Positions 50,607 to 59,252 of a stretch of DNA of 64,000 nucleotides are shown here, one piece after another. Each line of letters begins with the position of its first letter. Position 1 is the stretch's first letter. The position numbers and the translations under genes are program-made. The stretch comes from Persicitalea sp963716085 (GTDB taxonomy: Bacteria > Bacteroidota > Bacteroidia > Cytophagales > Spirosomataceae), in assembly GCA_963716085.1 (NCBI GenBank), contig OY970288.1, positions 3,038,001-3,102,000 of the forward strand, given 5' to 3'. Below the pieces are notes generated by a model. The model saw only the letters and a list, made by a program, of their open reading frames with translations, was not told the origin of the DNA and searched no databases.

Positions 50607-51845
50607 ATGGAAAGATTTACCGGACTAATTGGCGTCGCCCTTATTCTGGGCGTAGCCTATGCCCTCTCCAACAACCGCAAAGCCATCAATTACCGTACGG
50701 TCGGCGTCGGCCTTGGGCTGCAATTCGGGCTAGCCGTTTTCATTCTGCGCACCGATACCGGACGCATCGTTTTTCAGTGGCTGGGCGATAAAGTGCAAAA
50801 ACTACTTTCTTTCTCCGACCAGGGCGCGGACTTCGTTTTCGGTACCCTGGTGCGTAGTGACTTGATGCAGAAAGCGTTCGGTCCGGGCAACGATTTCGTC
50901 TTTTTCTTTAAGGTCATCCCCACCATCATTTTCGTAGCCGTCCTGGTCAACATGCTCTACCATCTTGGCATCATGCAGCGCGTGGTGGCCGTCATAGCGC
51001 GGGGCGTTTATTGGCTCATGGGGGTCAGCGGAGCGGAGGCACTCTCCAACGTGGCCAGTACATTCGTGGGGCAGGTGGAGGCGCAAATCATGATCAAGCC
51101 TTACCTGAAAAGCATGACCAACTCGGAACTCATGGCTTCCATGACGGGCAGCTTCGCCTGCATCGCGGGTGGCGTCATGGCCGTCTATATTTCGCTGGGC
51201 GTTCCCGCGCCTTACCTGATCGCGGCCAGCCTGATGGCCGCACCCGGCGCGCTGGTTATTTCCAAGATCGTCTATCCCGAAACCGAAAAATCAGAGACCA
51301 AGGGGGCCATTAAACTGGACATCAAGAAAACCCACGCCAATCTCCTGGACGCCATCGCCGCCGGGGCCAGCGAAGGCCTGAAAGTGGGTTTCAACGTAAT
51401 AGCGATGCTGATCGGTTTTATTGCTTTGGTGGCTTTATTCGATTTTTTATTGGGGAAAGTTGGTGGGATTTTCAATTTTCCCGAATTGAGCTTCAACTAC
51501 TTATTGGGCAACCTGTTTGCCGTTTTCGCTTGGGCCATGGGCGTTCCTTCGCAAGATGTGCAGTCGGCCGGGGCCTTGATGGGTACCAAGATGGTAATCA
51601 ACGAATTCGTGGCGTATCTCGACTTGGTAAAAATAAAAGAAACCCTCGATCCCAAAACCCTGGTCATTACCAGTTTCGCCCTGTGTGGGTTCGCAAATTT
51701 CAGCTCCATCGCCATTCAAGTGGGCGGCATCGGTGAGTTGGCCCCCACGCGGCGCTCGGATTTGGCACGGCTGGGATTCCGGGCCTTGATTTGCGGCACG
51801 CTGGCCTCGTATATGTCGGCCACGTTTGCGGGTCTGTTAATGTAA
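50607..51845 (+). CDS. Concentrative nucleoside transporter (CNT/NupC family)
   Basis: 412-residue inner-membrane symporter that imports nucleosides with H+ or Na+. About eight to ten membrane segments. Family marks: ALSNVASTFVGQVEAQIMIKP region (about 150-165), ALMGTKMVINEFVAY and FALCGFANFSSIAIQVGGIG near the C-terminus, both part of the nucleoside and ion sites. The next gene follows by 20 bp; a shared transcript is likely but the metabolic link is not obvious. Confidence 0.93.
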   Translation: MERFTGLIGVALILGVAYALSNNRKAINYRTVGVGLGLQFGLAVFILRTDTGRIVFQWLGDKVQKLLSFSDQGADFVFGTLVRSDLMQKAFGPGNDFVFFFKVIPTIIFVAVLVNMLYHLGIMQRVVAVIARGVYWLMGVSGAEALSNVASTFVGQVEAQIMIKPYLKSMTNSELMASMTGSFACIAGGVMAVYISLGVPAPYLIAASLMAAPGALVISKIVYPETEKSETKGAIKLDIKKTHANLLDAIAAGASEGLKVGFNVIAMLIGFIALVALFDFLLGKVGGIFNFPELSFNYLLGNLFAVFAWAMGVPSQDVQSAGALMGTKMVINEFVAYLDLVKIKETLDPKTLVITSFALCGFANFSSIAIQVGGIGELAPTRRSDLARLGFRALICGTLASYMSATFAGLLM

Positions 51846-51865
51846 ATTTAGCGTAGAGAACGACA

Positions 51866-53026
51866 ATGAATATTTCCCATATTATCAATGAGCTGGGCGA
51901 AGACCGCCAGCAGTATTTCAACGCGATTGCTCCACCCATTTTTCAGACCAGCAACTTTGCCATTGAAAGCTTTGCCGACATGCGTGCGGCCTTCGCCGAC
52001 GAGCGGACTGCGTTCATTTACACCCGAACCGGAAACCCCACCGTCGATATTCTCAGGAAAAAACTCGCTGCCCTCGATGGAGCAGAGGACGCACTGGTGT
52101 TCAATAGCGGTGCTTCGGCAATTTATGCGGCGGTGATGGCCAACGTCAAGACCGGCGATCACATCGTGTCGGTTGAGGGCCCCTACAACTCGGCCTGGCG
52201 GCTGTTTGAGCATGTTTTGCCCCGTTTTGGCGTGACGACAACCTACGTAGATGGCACTGAAATCGAGAACTTCGCGGCGGCCATTCGGCCCGAAACACGC
52301 TTGATATTTGTGGAATCGCCCAACACGCTGACGTACGAACTACAAGACCTGGCAGCGGTTGCTGAATTAGCCAGGAAGCACGGTATCGTCACGGTCATCG
52401 ACAACAGTTACTGCACGCCGCTTTACCAGCGACCCCACGATTTTGGGATCGACCTCAGTTTGCAGTCGGCCACTAAGTACATCGGTGGCCATAGCGATAC
52501 CGTGGCGGGCGTCCTGACTGGTTCCAAAAAGTTAATGAACAAGATTTTCGTGGATCAGATTATCGTGGCGGGGACTCAGGCCACGCCTTTCGATGCCTGG
52601 CTGCTGCTGCGCGGCTTGCGCACGCTGCCCATGCGCCTGGAACGCATCAGCCGCACCACCAGGGAAGTAGTGAAGTACCTGAAAGCGCATCCGAGAATCG
52701 AGCGGCTTATTTTTCCGCTGGATGACAGTTTCCCACAGATTGAATTGGCAAAAAAGCAAATGTCTGGAGCCTGCGGCTTACTGACCGTCGTGCTGAAGAC
52801 CGATAGCCACGCAAAAATCGAACAGTTTACCGCTGCGTTGAAGCACTTCCTGATGGCGGTTTCGTGGGGCGGTCACGAATCGTTGATTTTGCCGCAAGCG
52901 GCTTGGCTGAAACCCGATGAGTTTGACGTGAATATCGAACGCCACCGGATGGCCAGAATTTATGTGGGCCTAGAGGATGCTGATTTTCTGATCGAGGATT
53001 TGGCACAAGCGTTGGAACTGCTGTAG
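51866..53026 (+). CDS. Cys/Met metabolism PLP-dependent enzyme
   Basis: 386-residue fold-type-I enzyme of the cystathionine gamma-synthase/gamma-lyase family. Opening IAPPIFQTSNFAIESF, RTGNPTVDILRKKLAALDG, cofactor contacts FNSGASAIYAAVMA and TVIDNSYCTPLYQ, and the Schiff-base Lys in SLQSATKYIGGHSD. The exact reaction (synthase, gamma-lyase or methionine gamma-lyase) cannot be told. Convergent with the methylase gene, 21 bp away. Confidence 0.88.
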   Translation: MNISHIINELGEDRQQYFNAIAPPIFQTSNFAIESFADMRAAFADERTAFIYTRTGNPTVDILRKKLAALDGAEDALVFNSGASAIYAAVMANVKTGDHIVSVEGPYNSAWRLFEHVLPRFGVTTTYVDGTEIENFAAAIRPETRLIFVESPNTLTYELQDLAAVAELARKHGIVTVIDNSYCTPLYQRPHDFGIDLSLQSATKYIGGHSDTVAGVLTGSKKLMNKIFVDQIIVAGTQATPFDAWLLLRGLRTLPMRLERISRTTREVVKYLKAHPRIERLIFPLDDSFPQIELAKKQMSGACGLLTVVLKTDSHAKIEQFTAALKHFLMAVSWGGHESLILPQAAWLKPDEFDVNIERHRMARIYVGLEDADFLIEDLAQALELL

Positions 53027-53047
53027 GCTGGTTTAGCGCCCAAACCG

Positions 53048-54532
53048 TTAGAGTTTGGTTTCGTCCAGCCGAAAATTCGCTACGATTTTCTTGCTATATC
53101 CCTTCCAGCCGCCCCGAAAATCTCGTCCGGCTACAGCCATGTAGTCGGCCATTGCTTTGGAATTGAGTTGGGTCAGCAGTCTTTCGTAATCACCCTCGTA
53201 TTTGATAAAATAACCGGAATACAGGGTAGCTTCCTCGCTTGTGTGAAGAATGAATTTCGGTGCTTTGTTCATCGGTGAAAAGATAATTTTTTTACCAAAA
53301 GAAGTGTCCAGCGCTTGGGCCCGACCAAAAGCGTACCAGGATACGGCATTGGTTTTGCCATTGTCTCGCTTATCCAGATTTGGCCTTTGTTTCAGTAAAT
53401 AGGCGTGGGCCAGCGGGTATTCTTTTCTCAAAGTATTTTCAGGAATGATCTCATGTTTTCCCACTTCATTCTTACGGTAAGGAAAGAGAATATATTCCGA
53501 AATAAGCTCATCACTATTTTTTAAGCGCGAGCCTTTTACAATCGGTTTCAATAGGCTTCGTTCGATCTTAATTTCTTCTCCTGCTTTCGAGATAGCCTTT
53601 ACAGTTTCGCCAGAAAAATCTTCTTTAATTTTAAAAAGGTAAACCTTGTCACTCAACGTCGTGATGCCCACCGATATTTGGCAAATATCGCCTAGTCTAA
53701 CCCCTGAATTCGAAGCAGGAGATTCCGTGGAAAGCTGCCAAAGGTCGTTCATCGCCAACTCCTCAAACGAGATCATTCGGCTGGGAACCACCAAATCCTC
53801 ACCTTCCAGCTCGTACTTGAAACTTTCCTGCGACTTCTTGCCGAAAATTGTAATGGCAGAATACGTCCCCGTTTTATCGAAGATCCTTATTGATCCGTAG
53901 TTGGTGATAAGTTTCAGATTTTTCGACTCCTGGAAATACTGCCGGAGTGGGCGTGCGGTTTCGGAAAAAAAATATGAATTGGGCGTAATGAAGCCACACA
54001 CCCCGGTACTGGTCATCAACTTGTCGGCCAACTCAAAAAAAGCCACGTAGGTGTCGGTGGAGCCGGAAGCACAAAAAGCATAATTTTTTTGCAAAAAGAC
54101 CCGCTGGGTTTCGGGCAAATGTTGAATCCGAATGTAAGGCGGATTTCCGACAATAAATTCAAATTTCTGCCCGGATTCCAATTCTTGAAGGGCATCTTTT
54201 CTTTGAAGATTCCAGGCTACCGAAACGCCCGTCGATTCGATTGCTTCGTTCAGGAAGCTTCTGCAAAGATCGAGCGCTTCCTGATCGATATCCCAACCGT
54301 GGACTTGCTTTAAATTATTCTCCAAATCTGATTCGGGAGAGAACTCGACAATTCGCCGGACTACCTCCACCAGGAATCGCCCATCACCGCATGCGGGATC
54401 CAGGATGGATTTACCCAAAAATTCAGACGAGTCAATACCCGACTCATCCAAAATCTTTTGGACGACGAAAGAAGGCGTATATACCTGCCCCAAAAGTTTT
54501 TTCCGGTCGTAAGTTCGGGAGAGTGAGGCCAT
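53048..54532 (-). CDS. Type II N6-adenine DNA methyltransferase (M.TaqI-like)
   Basis: 494 residues. SAM-binding motif I ILDPACGDGRFLVEV (about 43-57), catalytic motif IV GNPPYIRIQHLP (about 130), then a C-terminal target-recognition half (from about 270, GVRLGDICQISVGITTL) as in gamma-class enzymes such as M.TaqI. It should methylate adenine in a specific DNA sequence and protect it from the nuclease encoded directly upstream. The ATG follows the nuclease stop codon without a gap. Base use is more AT-rich than the surrounding housekeeping genes, fitting horizontal transfer. Confidence 0.9.
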   Translation of the reverse strand: MASLSRTYDRKKLLGQVYTPSFVVQKILDESGIDSSEFLGKSILDPACGDGRFLVEVVRRIVEFSPESDLENNLKQVHGWDIDQEALDLCRSFLNEAIESTGVSVAWNLQRKDALQELESGQKFEFIVGNPPYIRIQHLPETQRVFLQKNYAFCASGSTDTYVAFFELADKLMTSTGVCGFITPNSYFFSETARPLRQYFQESKNLKLITNYGSIRIFDKTGTYSAITIFGKKSQESFKYELEGEDLVVPSRMISFEELAMNDLWQLSTESPASNSGVRLGDICQISVGITTLSDKVYLFKIKEDFSGETVKAISKAGEEIKIERSLLKPIVKGSRLKNSDELISEYILFPYRKNEVGKHEIIPENTLRKEYPLAHAYLLKQRPNLDKRDNGKTNAVSWYAFGRAQALDTSFGKKIIFSPMNKAPKFILHTSEEATLYSGYFIKYEGDYERLLTQLNSKAMADYMAVAGRDFRGGWKGYSKKIVANFRLDETKL

Positions 54533-55201
54533 TTATTTCCTGATGATGTAGGCTGGTTTCAAAACACACTTTTTGAAACCGGGTAGTTTTCCAATTCGCT
54601 CGGAAATAAGGGGTGAACTGATGTCTTGAAATAAGATTTCGTAGGTATCCTGGTAAAAAGTGAAACTGGATTGGTCGGAACGGATTCTTTTGGTTCCCGC
54701 CTTGTAAAGAACCCCCAACTCGCCTCTTTCGACGGCCTGCTTATCGACAAAACCCAGCAGCGAGGCTACGGCACCTTGCCCTTCGGATTGGTGAAAAGAA
54801 AGGCAAAAATAGTGCGTGGTGCGGGAGCCAGGCTTGTGTAATTGCGAGGCGGGAATATTTAGTACGTAGTCTGCGCTCAGCGCCCCCGTCTGCCGTTTCA
54901 TGGCTTTGATATCCAGCGAAAAGAAGCCCTCGGCGGTTTTTAAAACAAAATCTTGTCCCCAATCCTGCCCGTCGGTAGCGCCAAACGAGCGATGCGGGCG
55001 AGGCAACTGGTACAGGTCGGCAAAGACGATTTCGCCCAAACTACCCGTGTAGCGTAACATCCGGGTGTGGCTGCTTTTGTCGTCGGACTTATCCCATATA
55101 TTAGCCACGCGGTGATGCGTTAGCGAATGTTCCACGAGCCGACGAGCGTAGCTTTTTTGCTCGTCGGTTACGGCGATCTGAAGGTAAAATTCATTCTTCA
55201 A
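54533..55201 (-). CDS. Putative type II restriction endonuclease, PD-(D/E)XK type
   Basis: 222 residues from a TTG start (KNEFYLQIAV follows); an ATG at 55258 would add 19 residues but overlap the upstream gene by 68 bp. A PD-(D/E)XK core is visible: GSLGEIVFADLY, then GQDFVLK (Asp) and, 12 residues on, FSLDIKAMKR (D-x-K). The rest has no family I recognise. The position, ending at 54533 immediately before the methylase start, supports a restriction enzyme with a matching target. The recognition sequence is unknown. The nuclease is inferred from the motif and partner. Confidence 0.7.
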   Translation of the reverse strand: MKNEFYLQIAVTDEQKSYARRLVEHSLTHHRVANIWDKSDDKSSHTRMLRYTGSLGEIVFADLYQLPRPHRSFGATDGQDWGQDFVLKTAEGFFSLDIKAMKRQTGALSADYVLNIPASQLHKPGSRTTHYFCLSFHQSEGQGAVASLLGFVDKQAVERGELGVLYKAGTKRIRSDQSSFTFYQDTYEILFQDISSPLISERIGKLPGFKKCVLKPAYIIRK

Positions 55202-56024
55202 AGTACGTGCGCATTTTTTTGAAAGCCAATAGATATTCCTCCGTAAAAGTACCGGCATTGGGAAACCTCTCTACTTTTTTAACCGACTTCTTCAATTCCT
55301 CGTACGCCCGGAAGGCATCCCGGCGGTCGTAGAAATACCGCTGCCATCGCTTCGCGGAAGGAGTTCCCTTGCTCAGCCCCAGTCCGTGGGCATAGAAGAC
55401 GAAGGGCGAACTCACCAATCCGGTCTCAAAATAGGTCTGCTTGTTCTCTTTGACACACTCAAAGTACTTGATGAGGTAGTCGAGGTGCGCAAAGGCCCTT
55501 TGCCGGATCTCGGCATCGGTTTGTCGCTTCTCTGGTCTGAGCCGCCACTCGTTTTGTTCAGGGGCCAGCAGATCTACCTCGCCATAAATGTATTGTTTGC
55601 TTCTCTGGCAAACCAGAGTCAGTTCGCCCACCCTTGGGTCGACATCGGCAAGCGTCAGAGTCACGTTAGAATCGTTTAACTCAATTACATCGAAAGTGAA
55701 CTGCGCCTTTTTGCCGATTTGCAGCGTGAGGCGATCGCCATTCAGCAACCAGGTGCCTTGACGATACGAGGTTTCGGTAGAGAAAAAAGCGGAGCGTTCA
55801 CCTTCGTAAAGCGCAAAGGTGGAGTTTTGAAACCCAGAACGCATGGCCTGAAACTGCTGCCCCCGTTCGTAGTCTTCGGGCGTCGCCAGCGGGCTCGGCT
55901 GGTAGCTGATCCTGGCGATTTTCCAAGTGGCGACGAGCGGGTGGTCAGTCTGACACTGACATATGAATAACATTAAAAACAAGCAGCCGAGGCTTAACAT
56001 TGCCTTTATCCGCACCTTTTTCAA
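55191..56024 (-). CDS. Predicted lipoprotein upstream of the restriction genes
   Basis: 277 residues. Export signal with lipobox (LMLFICQC, Cys 24) and a lipocalin-like first half (VATWKIARISYQ; GTWLLNGDRLTLQIG), a pattern common in Bacteroidota lipoproteins. The second half is helical and basic (RWQRYFYDRRDAFRAYEEL). Its last 4 codons overlap the preferred nuclease start. Whether it belongs to the restriction system or is an unrelated neighbour is not clear. Confidence 0.65.
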   Translation of the reverse strand: MKKVRIKAMLSLGCLFLMLFICQCQTDHPLVATWKIARISYQPSPLATPEDYERGQQFQAMRSGFQNSTFALYEGERSAFFSTETSYRQGTWLLNGDRLTLQIGKKAQFTFDVIELNDSNVTLTLADVDPRVGELTLVCQRSKQYIYGEVDLLAPEQNEWRLRPEKRQTDAEIRQRAFAHLDYLIKYFECVKENKQTYFETGLVSSPFVFYAHGLGLSKGTPSAKRWQRYFYDRRDAFRAYEELKKSVKKVERFPNAGTFTEEYLLAFKKMRTYFEE

Positions 56025-56062
56025 TGGTATTACTTATCTACGAACTGATGGAATATCTTTAT

Positions 56063-56094
56063 TCACTCATTCACTCATTCACTCATTCAAAATT
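56063..56094. repeat. TCACTCAT octamer array
   Basis: Three perfect units tcactcat (56063-56086), then tcaaaatt. It lies 3 bp beyond the stop codon of the ASKHA-like gene (minus strand). Same family as 41742-41777 and 57128-57195. Confidence 0.8.
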
Positions 56095-56096
56095 AA

Positions 56097-57113
56097 TCAA
56101 GGCAGCCCCAGCAGAAACCCAATCGTAAAGTTCGCGTCCCAATCGAAGACGAATTGATCGGTTCCGGTGGCGTCGGCAATGGCTTTGTAAATATTGACAC
56201 CGGCCTTTGACTTGGCGTTTTCCAGTTTGTAAGCGGCTGGCGCGCTCAGCACCGTATAGCGCTCTTTTCCTTTCCGAACTTCTTTGGCCATCTCGAAAGG
56301 CACCCCACCGATAATGAAGCAGGTTTTGCGGCGGTCAGTCGGGATCTGCTTCGCTTTGACCATTACTTCATTATACACCTTGTCGTCTGCTACGTTATCC
56401 TGGAAGTACTTGGCTCCGTAGGACTCGATGGCCCGTACACTCCCGTTTTCCATCCAGGAAATTTTGGTATTGCCCGACCCGATGTCGGTCACGAACGCGC
56501 GTTGGTCGTAGAGTTCAGGAAGCACGGATTTCAGGGCCAAGGTACCTTCCTGCTGTGGGGTCACCTGATTGACCGTGTAGCCCAGCGATTTGAGGGCGGT
56601 CGTGATTTTGCCCGTCACCTCGGCTTTGGCTGCGCCCGAACTCACCACAAAGTGAATGTTCTTGCCACTTACCCCGTAATCGAGCATGCCACCGATGTAG
56701 CGTTTCAGCCCCATCCGCACGTCGGCGTCGGTAGCCATGTTCTCGGTCACCAGGCTATTGCCAAATTCCGCCTTTTCCAGCTTCCAGCGTTTCTGCGGAT
56801 CGGCGGTGATGATAAAAGAGTTGAAGCCACTCGCTCCCAGCTCGACCACGCCTTTTAGCGTCCCGTTGACGGGTTCGGGCGCATCGTAATCAAAGGTCGA
56901 GCCCGCCACGTCGGAAGCGTAGTTGTCGGGATTCTCAGAAGAAGTAGGTTCAGGCGTTTTATATTCCGAGCCGCCCTCCGCCGATTCGACTCGGGCCGTG
57001 TCAGCCATTGATTCGAGGGCTTTTTGGCCACCAAAATATTTGAAACCAAAGTAAAGCGCAGCAAGAATAAGGGCGGTGATGATTAAGCGCCCGGCAAGGG
57101 TGAGTCGTTTCAT
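56097..57113 (-). CDS. Membrane-anchored Ppx/GppA-like (ASKHA) protein
   Basis: 338 residues. One N-terminal membrane helix (about 8-26, AGRLIITALILAALYFGF) with positive charges in front, so the rest is predicted to be outside the cytoplasm. A disordered acidic linker (about 35-78) leads to a domain with the layout of exopolyphosphatase/GppA: GVVELGASGFNSFII (phosphate-1-like), IHFVVSSGAAKAEVTGK, YTVNQVTPQQEG, then FVTDIGSGNTKISW (phosphate-2-like) and FIIGGVPFEM (adenosine-like). No family name is certain. It is the third gene of a unit with two coiled-coil proteins. A periplasmic ASKHA domain would be unusual, as ATP is not expected there; the topology could be wrong. Confidence 0.6.
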   Translation of the reverse strand: MKRLTLAGRLIITALILAALYFGFKYFGGQKALESMADTARVESAEGGSEYKTPEPTSSENPDNYASDVAGSTFDYDAPEPVNGTLKGVVELGASGFNSFIITADPQKRWKLEKAEFGNSLVTENMATDADVRMGLKRYIGGMLDYGVSGKNIHFVVSSGAAKAEVTGKITTALKSLGYTVNQVTPQQEGTLALKSVLPELYDQRAFVTDIGSGNTKISWMENGSVRAIESYGAKYFQDNVADDKVYNEVMVKAKQIPTDRRKTCFIIGGVPFEMAKEVRKGKERYTVLSAPAAYKLENAKSKAGVNIYKAIADATGTDQFVFDWDANFTIGFLLGLP

Positions 57114-57127
57114 GTTTCTAATTGTGA

Positions 57128-57195
57128 ATTTTGAATGAGTGAATGAGAGAATGATGTAAGATTATTTTTAATCACTAATTCACAATTCTCTCATT
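57128..57195. repeat. Inverted pair of GAATGAGT/TCACTCAT octamer arrays
   Basis: Left arm 57128-57159: attttgaa, tgagtgaa, tgagagaa, tgatgtaa. Right arm 57172-57195: tcactaat, tcacaatt, ctctcatt. It fills the gap between two genes of the same minus-strand operon. Confidence 0.75.
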
Positions 57196-57200
57196 CAAAA

Positions 57201-58211
57201 TTAATCTAAAAGTCCCCGGTACTTGGAATCTTTCGGGGGATTGAGTTCGATGGTGGTGGGGACGGGTTCGGGGGCGTTGAGGTCCACGAGGGAAAATTCG
57301 CCCTGGTTGTAAGCTTCGAGCATCTTCTGGCCTTTGTCGGAGAGAATGCCGTTCTGGACGTCGACGCCATTGATGAAATCCATTGACAAATCCATCGCGC
57401 GCTTCATTTCGCCGAGCTTGCGGCTCATGTCGTCCTGGATGTACTCCATCGACTCGTCGAAATAAAATTTCTTATCAGGGTTGCCCTTGAAAATGCTGAT
57501 GGCCGTACGCAGGGCGTTTGAACTTTCCTTCACGATCTTGTACTCCGTTTCCTTCAATTTTACTTTAATCTCGGTCTCTTTGATGAAGTAGTCGGCGCTG
57601 GTGTTTACTTTTTCCATGAATTGCAGGATAGTTTTCATGTTGCGTTGCAGCGGGAAAAGCTTTTCGTTCATATCCTGCAAACCCGCGCCTTCGATGGTGG
57701 CAAGTTGGGCTGTTTCGCGCATCCCGGGCTTGTGCGAAAGCTCGCTGGCTTTGTTGGCCTCGGCAAATTTCTGCTTGATCTGGTCGTTGTTCTCGTTGAT
57801 TTTCTTGTTCAGTTTCACGAGCTGTCCGGCCAGGGTGTCGATCTGCCCCTGCATCTTGCGCCGCTTGTCTTTCAGGTCGCTGATGTAAATCTTCATGATT
57901 GCGATGGGATCCAGCTTGATGACCAGCCCGGTGATTTTGCGCATCAGCGTTTTGAACAAAAAGGAAACTGCCGTGCGCACATCGCTGCTCGTGAAGAGAA
58001 ACACCAGTCCCGCCAGCGCTGCGAGCAAAATGCTGAGATAAAGCGTATTCTGAGTGACCTCGATTAAGAAGAGGGCGATGCTGTTCCAATAATAAAGCGC
58101 CGCGGCCCCCGCTGCGCCCAAAAACAGCATTGAGGTGATGCCTTCGGGCTTGGACCAATACGACTTTTTATGGTCGTCTTCGGTACCGCCAATTTTTGAA
58201 AAGTCTGTCAT
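57201..58211 (-). CDS. PspA-like coiled-coil protein with two membrane helices
   Basis: 336 residues. Two membrane segments (about 28-46 and 57-75) are followed by a long helical region (about 90-290). The stretch LDPIAIMKIYISDLKDKRRK and the following QIDTLAGQLVKLNKKIN recall helix alpha-1/alpha-2 of PspA/IM30, members of the ESCRT-III superfamily, though here fused to membrane helices. The C-terminus is proline-rich and probably disordered (LNAPEPVPTTIELNPP). It lies between the coiled-coil gene and the ASKHA-like gene, each gap filled by an array. The PspA link is by pattern only. Confidence 0.6.
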   Translation of the reverse strand: MTDFSKIGGTEDDHKKSYWSKPEGITSMLFLGAAGAAALYYWNSIALFLIEVTQNTLYLSILLAALAGLVFLFTSSDVRTAVSFLFKTLMRKITGLVIKLDPIAIMKIYISDLKDKRRKMQGQIDTLAGQLVKLNKKINENNDQIKQKFAEANKASELSHKPGMRETAQLATIEGAGLQDMNEKLFPLQRNMKTILQFMEKVNTSADYFIKETEIKVKLKETEYKIVKESSNALRTAISIFKGNPDKKFYFDESMEYIQDDMSRKLGEMKRAMDLSMDFINGVDVQNGILSDKGQKMLEAYNQGEFSLVDLNAPEPVPTTIELNPPKDSKYRGLLD

Positions 58212-58220
58212 TATTAAAGG

Positions 58221-58318
58221 GTTTAAAGTTTAAAGTACAGGAGTTTAAAGTAATGAGTTTTTTGAGTTTGGTGCAGGCACTTTAAACTTCAGACTCATAA
58301 ACTTTGAACTCTATTTCA
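58221..58318. repeat. Inverted GTTTAAA arrays
   Basis: Left: gtttaaa, gtttaaa, gtacagg, agtttaaa (58221-58249). Right: actttaaacttc, actcataaactttgaactc (58279-58312). Complementary, filling the gap between the two coiled-coil genes. Confidence 0.7.
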
Positions 58319-59012
58319 AATACCGCCCAATCTTCTCCACATCCGCGTTAATCTGATCGACCATGCTTTGGTAGGTTAGGTCGAAGCTATCGCGGCTGGC
58401 GTTAATTTTGTCGGTCTGCTCCTCGATTTCATCGTTGATTTTTTCCAGACGCTCGCTGCTGGCATCGATCTTTTTTTGAAGATCTTCAATCTGCTGCGCG
58501 TAGGTCTTGTTATTGTCCAGCAGCTTTTTGGCTTCTTCTTTCAGGCTCCCGATTCGGTCGTCTGTGGCCTTTTCGACATCTTTCAGAAAACTCTCCCGGT
58601 CTTTGTTCAGGACATTGCCATAATGATTGGCAGAGGTCGTAAGTACCGAGGTATCGGTAATGCCCGACGCCATTGCCTTGAAGCTTGCCCAAGACGCCTG
58701 GAACTGTTTTTCTTCGTCCAATCCCAGTCCTTCCATGCCTCGTAAGGCTTGTTTGAACTCGAAGTAGTCGGGGCCAGGCAAGTTTGCCTTTTCCAGCAAC
58801 TCGGCGAAATGGTCGACAAATTTCTGGTCGATCTCGCCTAAGCTGACGGAAGGCGCCACAATCGGGGCATTGACCGCCTGCGGGCGAGCCGTCTCCGGTA
58901 GCGGCGGCTTCGGTTTTGCGGACGCCGGGACGGGCACCGGCTGCTTCGCCTCTGGTTCTTTGATAAAAAAACCCAGCAGCTTGCGACCCAGGCTCTGCTC
59001 AGTTTCGGCCAT
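58311..59012 (-). CDS. Soluble coiled-coil protein, first gene of the coiled-coil/ASKHA unit
   Basis: 233 residues. Charged N-terminus (SLGRKLLGFFIKEPE), a proline/alanine linker (about 20-55), a helical domain (about 57-115, FVDHFAELLEKANLPGPDYF) and a long coiled coil (about 140-233, LDNNKTYAQQIEDLQKKID). No signal peptide or membrane helix, so cytoplasmic, perhaps bound to the membrane protein of the next gene. Not recognised as a named family. Divergent from the isomerase gene at 59253; the 240-bp gap between them shows no array and no clear consensus promoter. Confidence 0.65.
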   Translation of the reverse strand: MAETEQSLGRKLLGFFIKEPEAKQPVPVPASAKPKPPLPETARPQAVNAPIVAPSVSLGEIDQKFVDHFAELLEKANLPGPDYFEFKQALRGMEGLGLDEEKQFQASWASFKAMASGITDTSVLTTSANHYGNVLNKDRESFLKDVEKATDDRIGSLKEEAKKLLDNNKTYAQQIEDLQKKIDASSERLEKINDEIEEQTDKINASRDSFDLTYQSMVDQINADVEKIGRYLK

Positions 59013-59252
59013 TGTATGCGGTTTTAAGGAGATTCGTGCTTGAATTTGCTGTCAATATTACGAAACCTGCGCCGTTTTTTCAATACCAGATTTGGATAAA
59101 CGGCGCTCAGCATGGATGACCCCTCATAATATTTGGTCGACATTTTAACGCAAATTCTGTTATGATTGCCTTTTCTTTCTTAGCTTAACGATTCATAAAA
59201 TTCTATTTCCGATCAACCCAGTACAACCGTATCCCGAAAATTCAATATCCCC

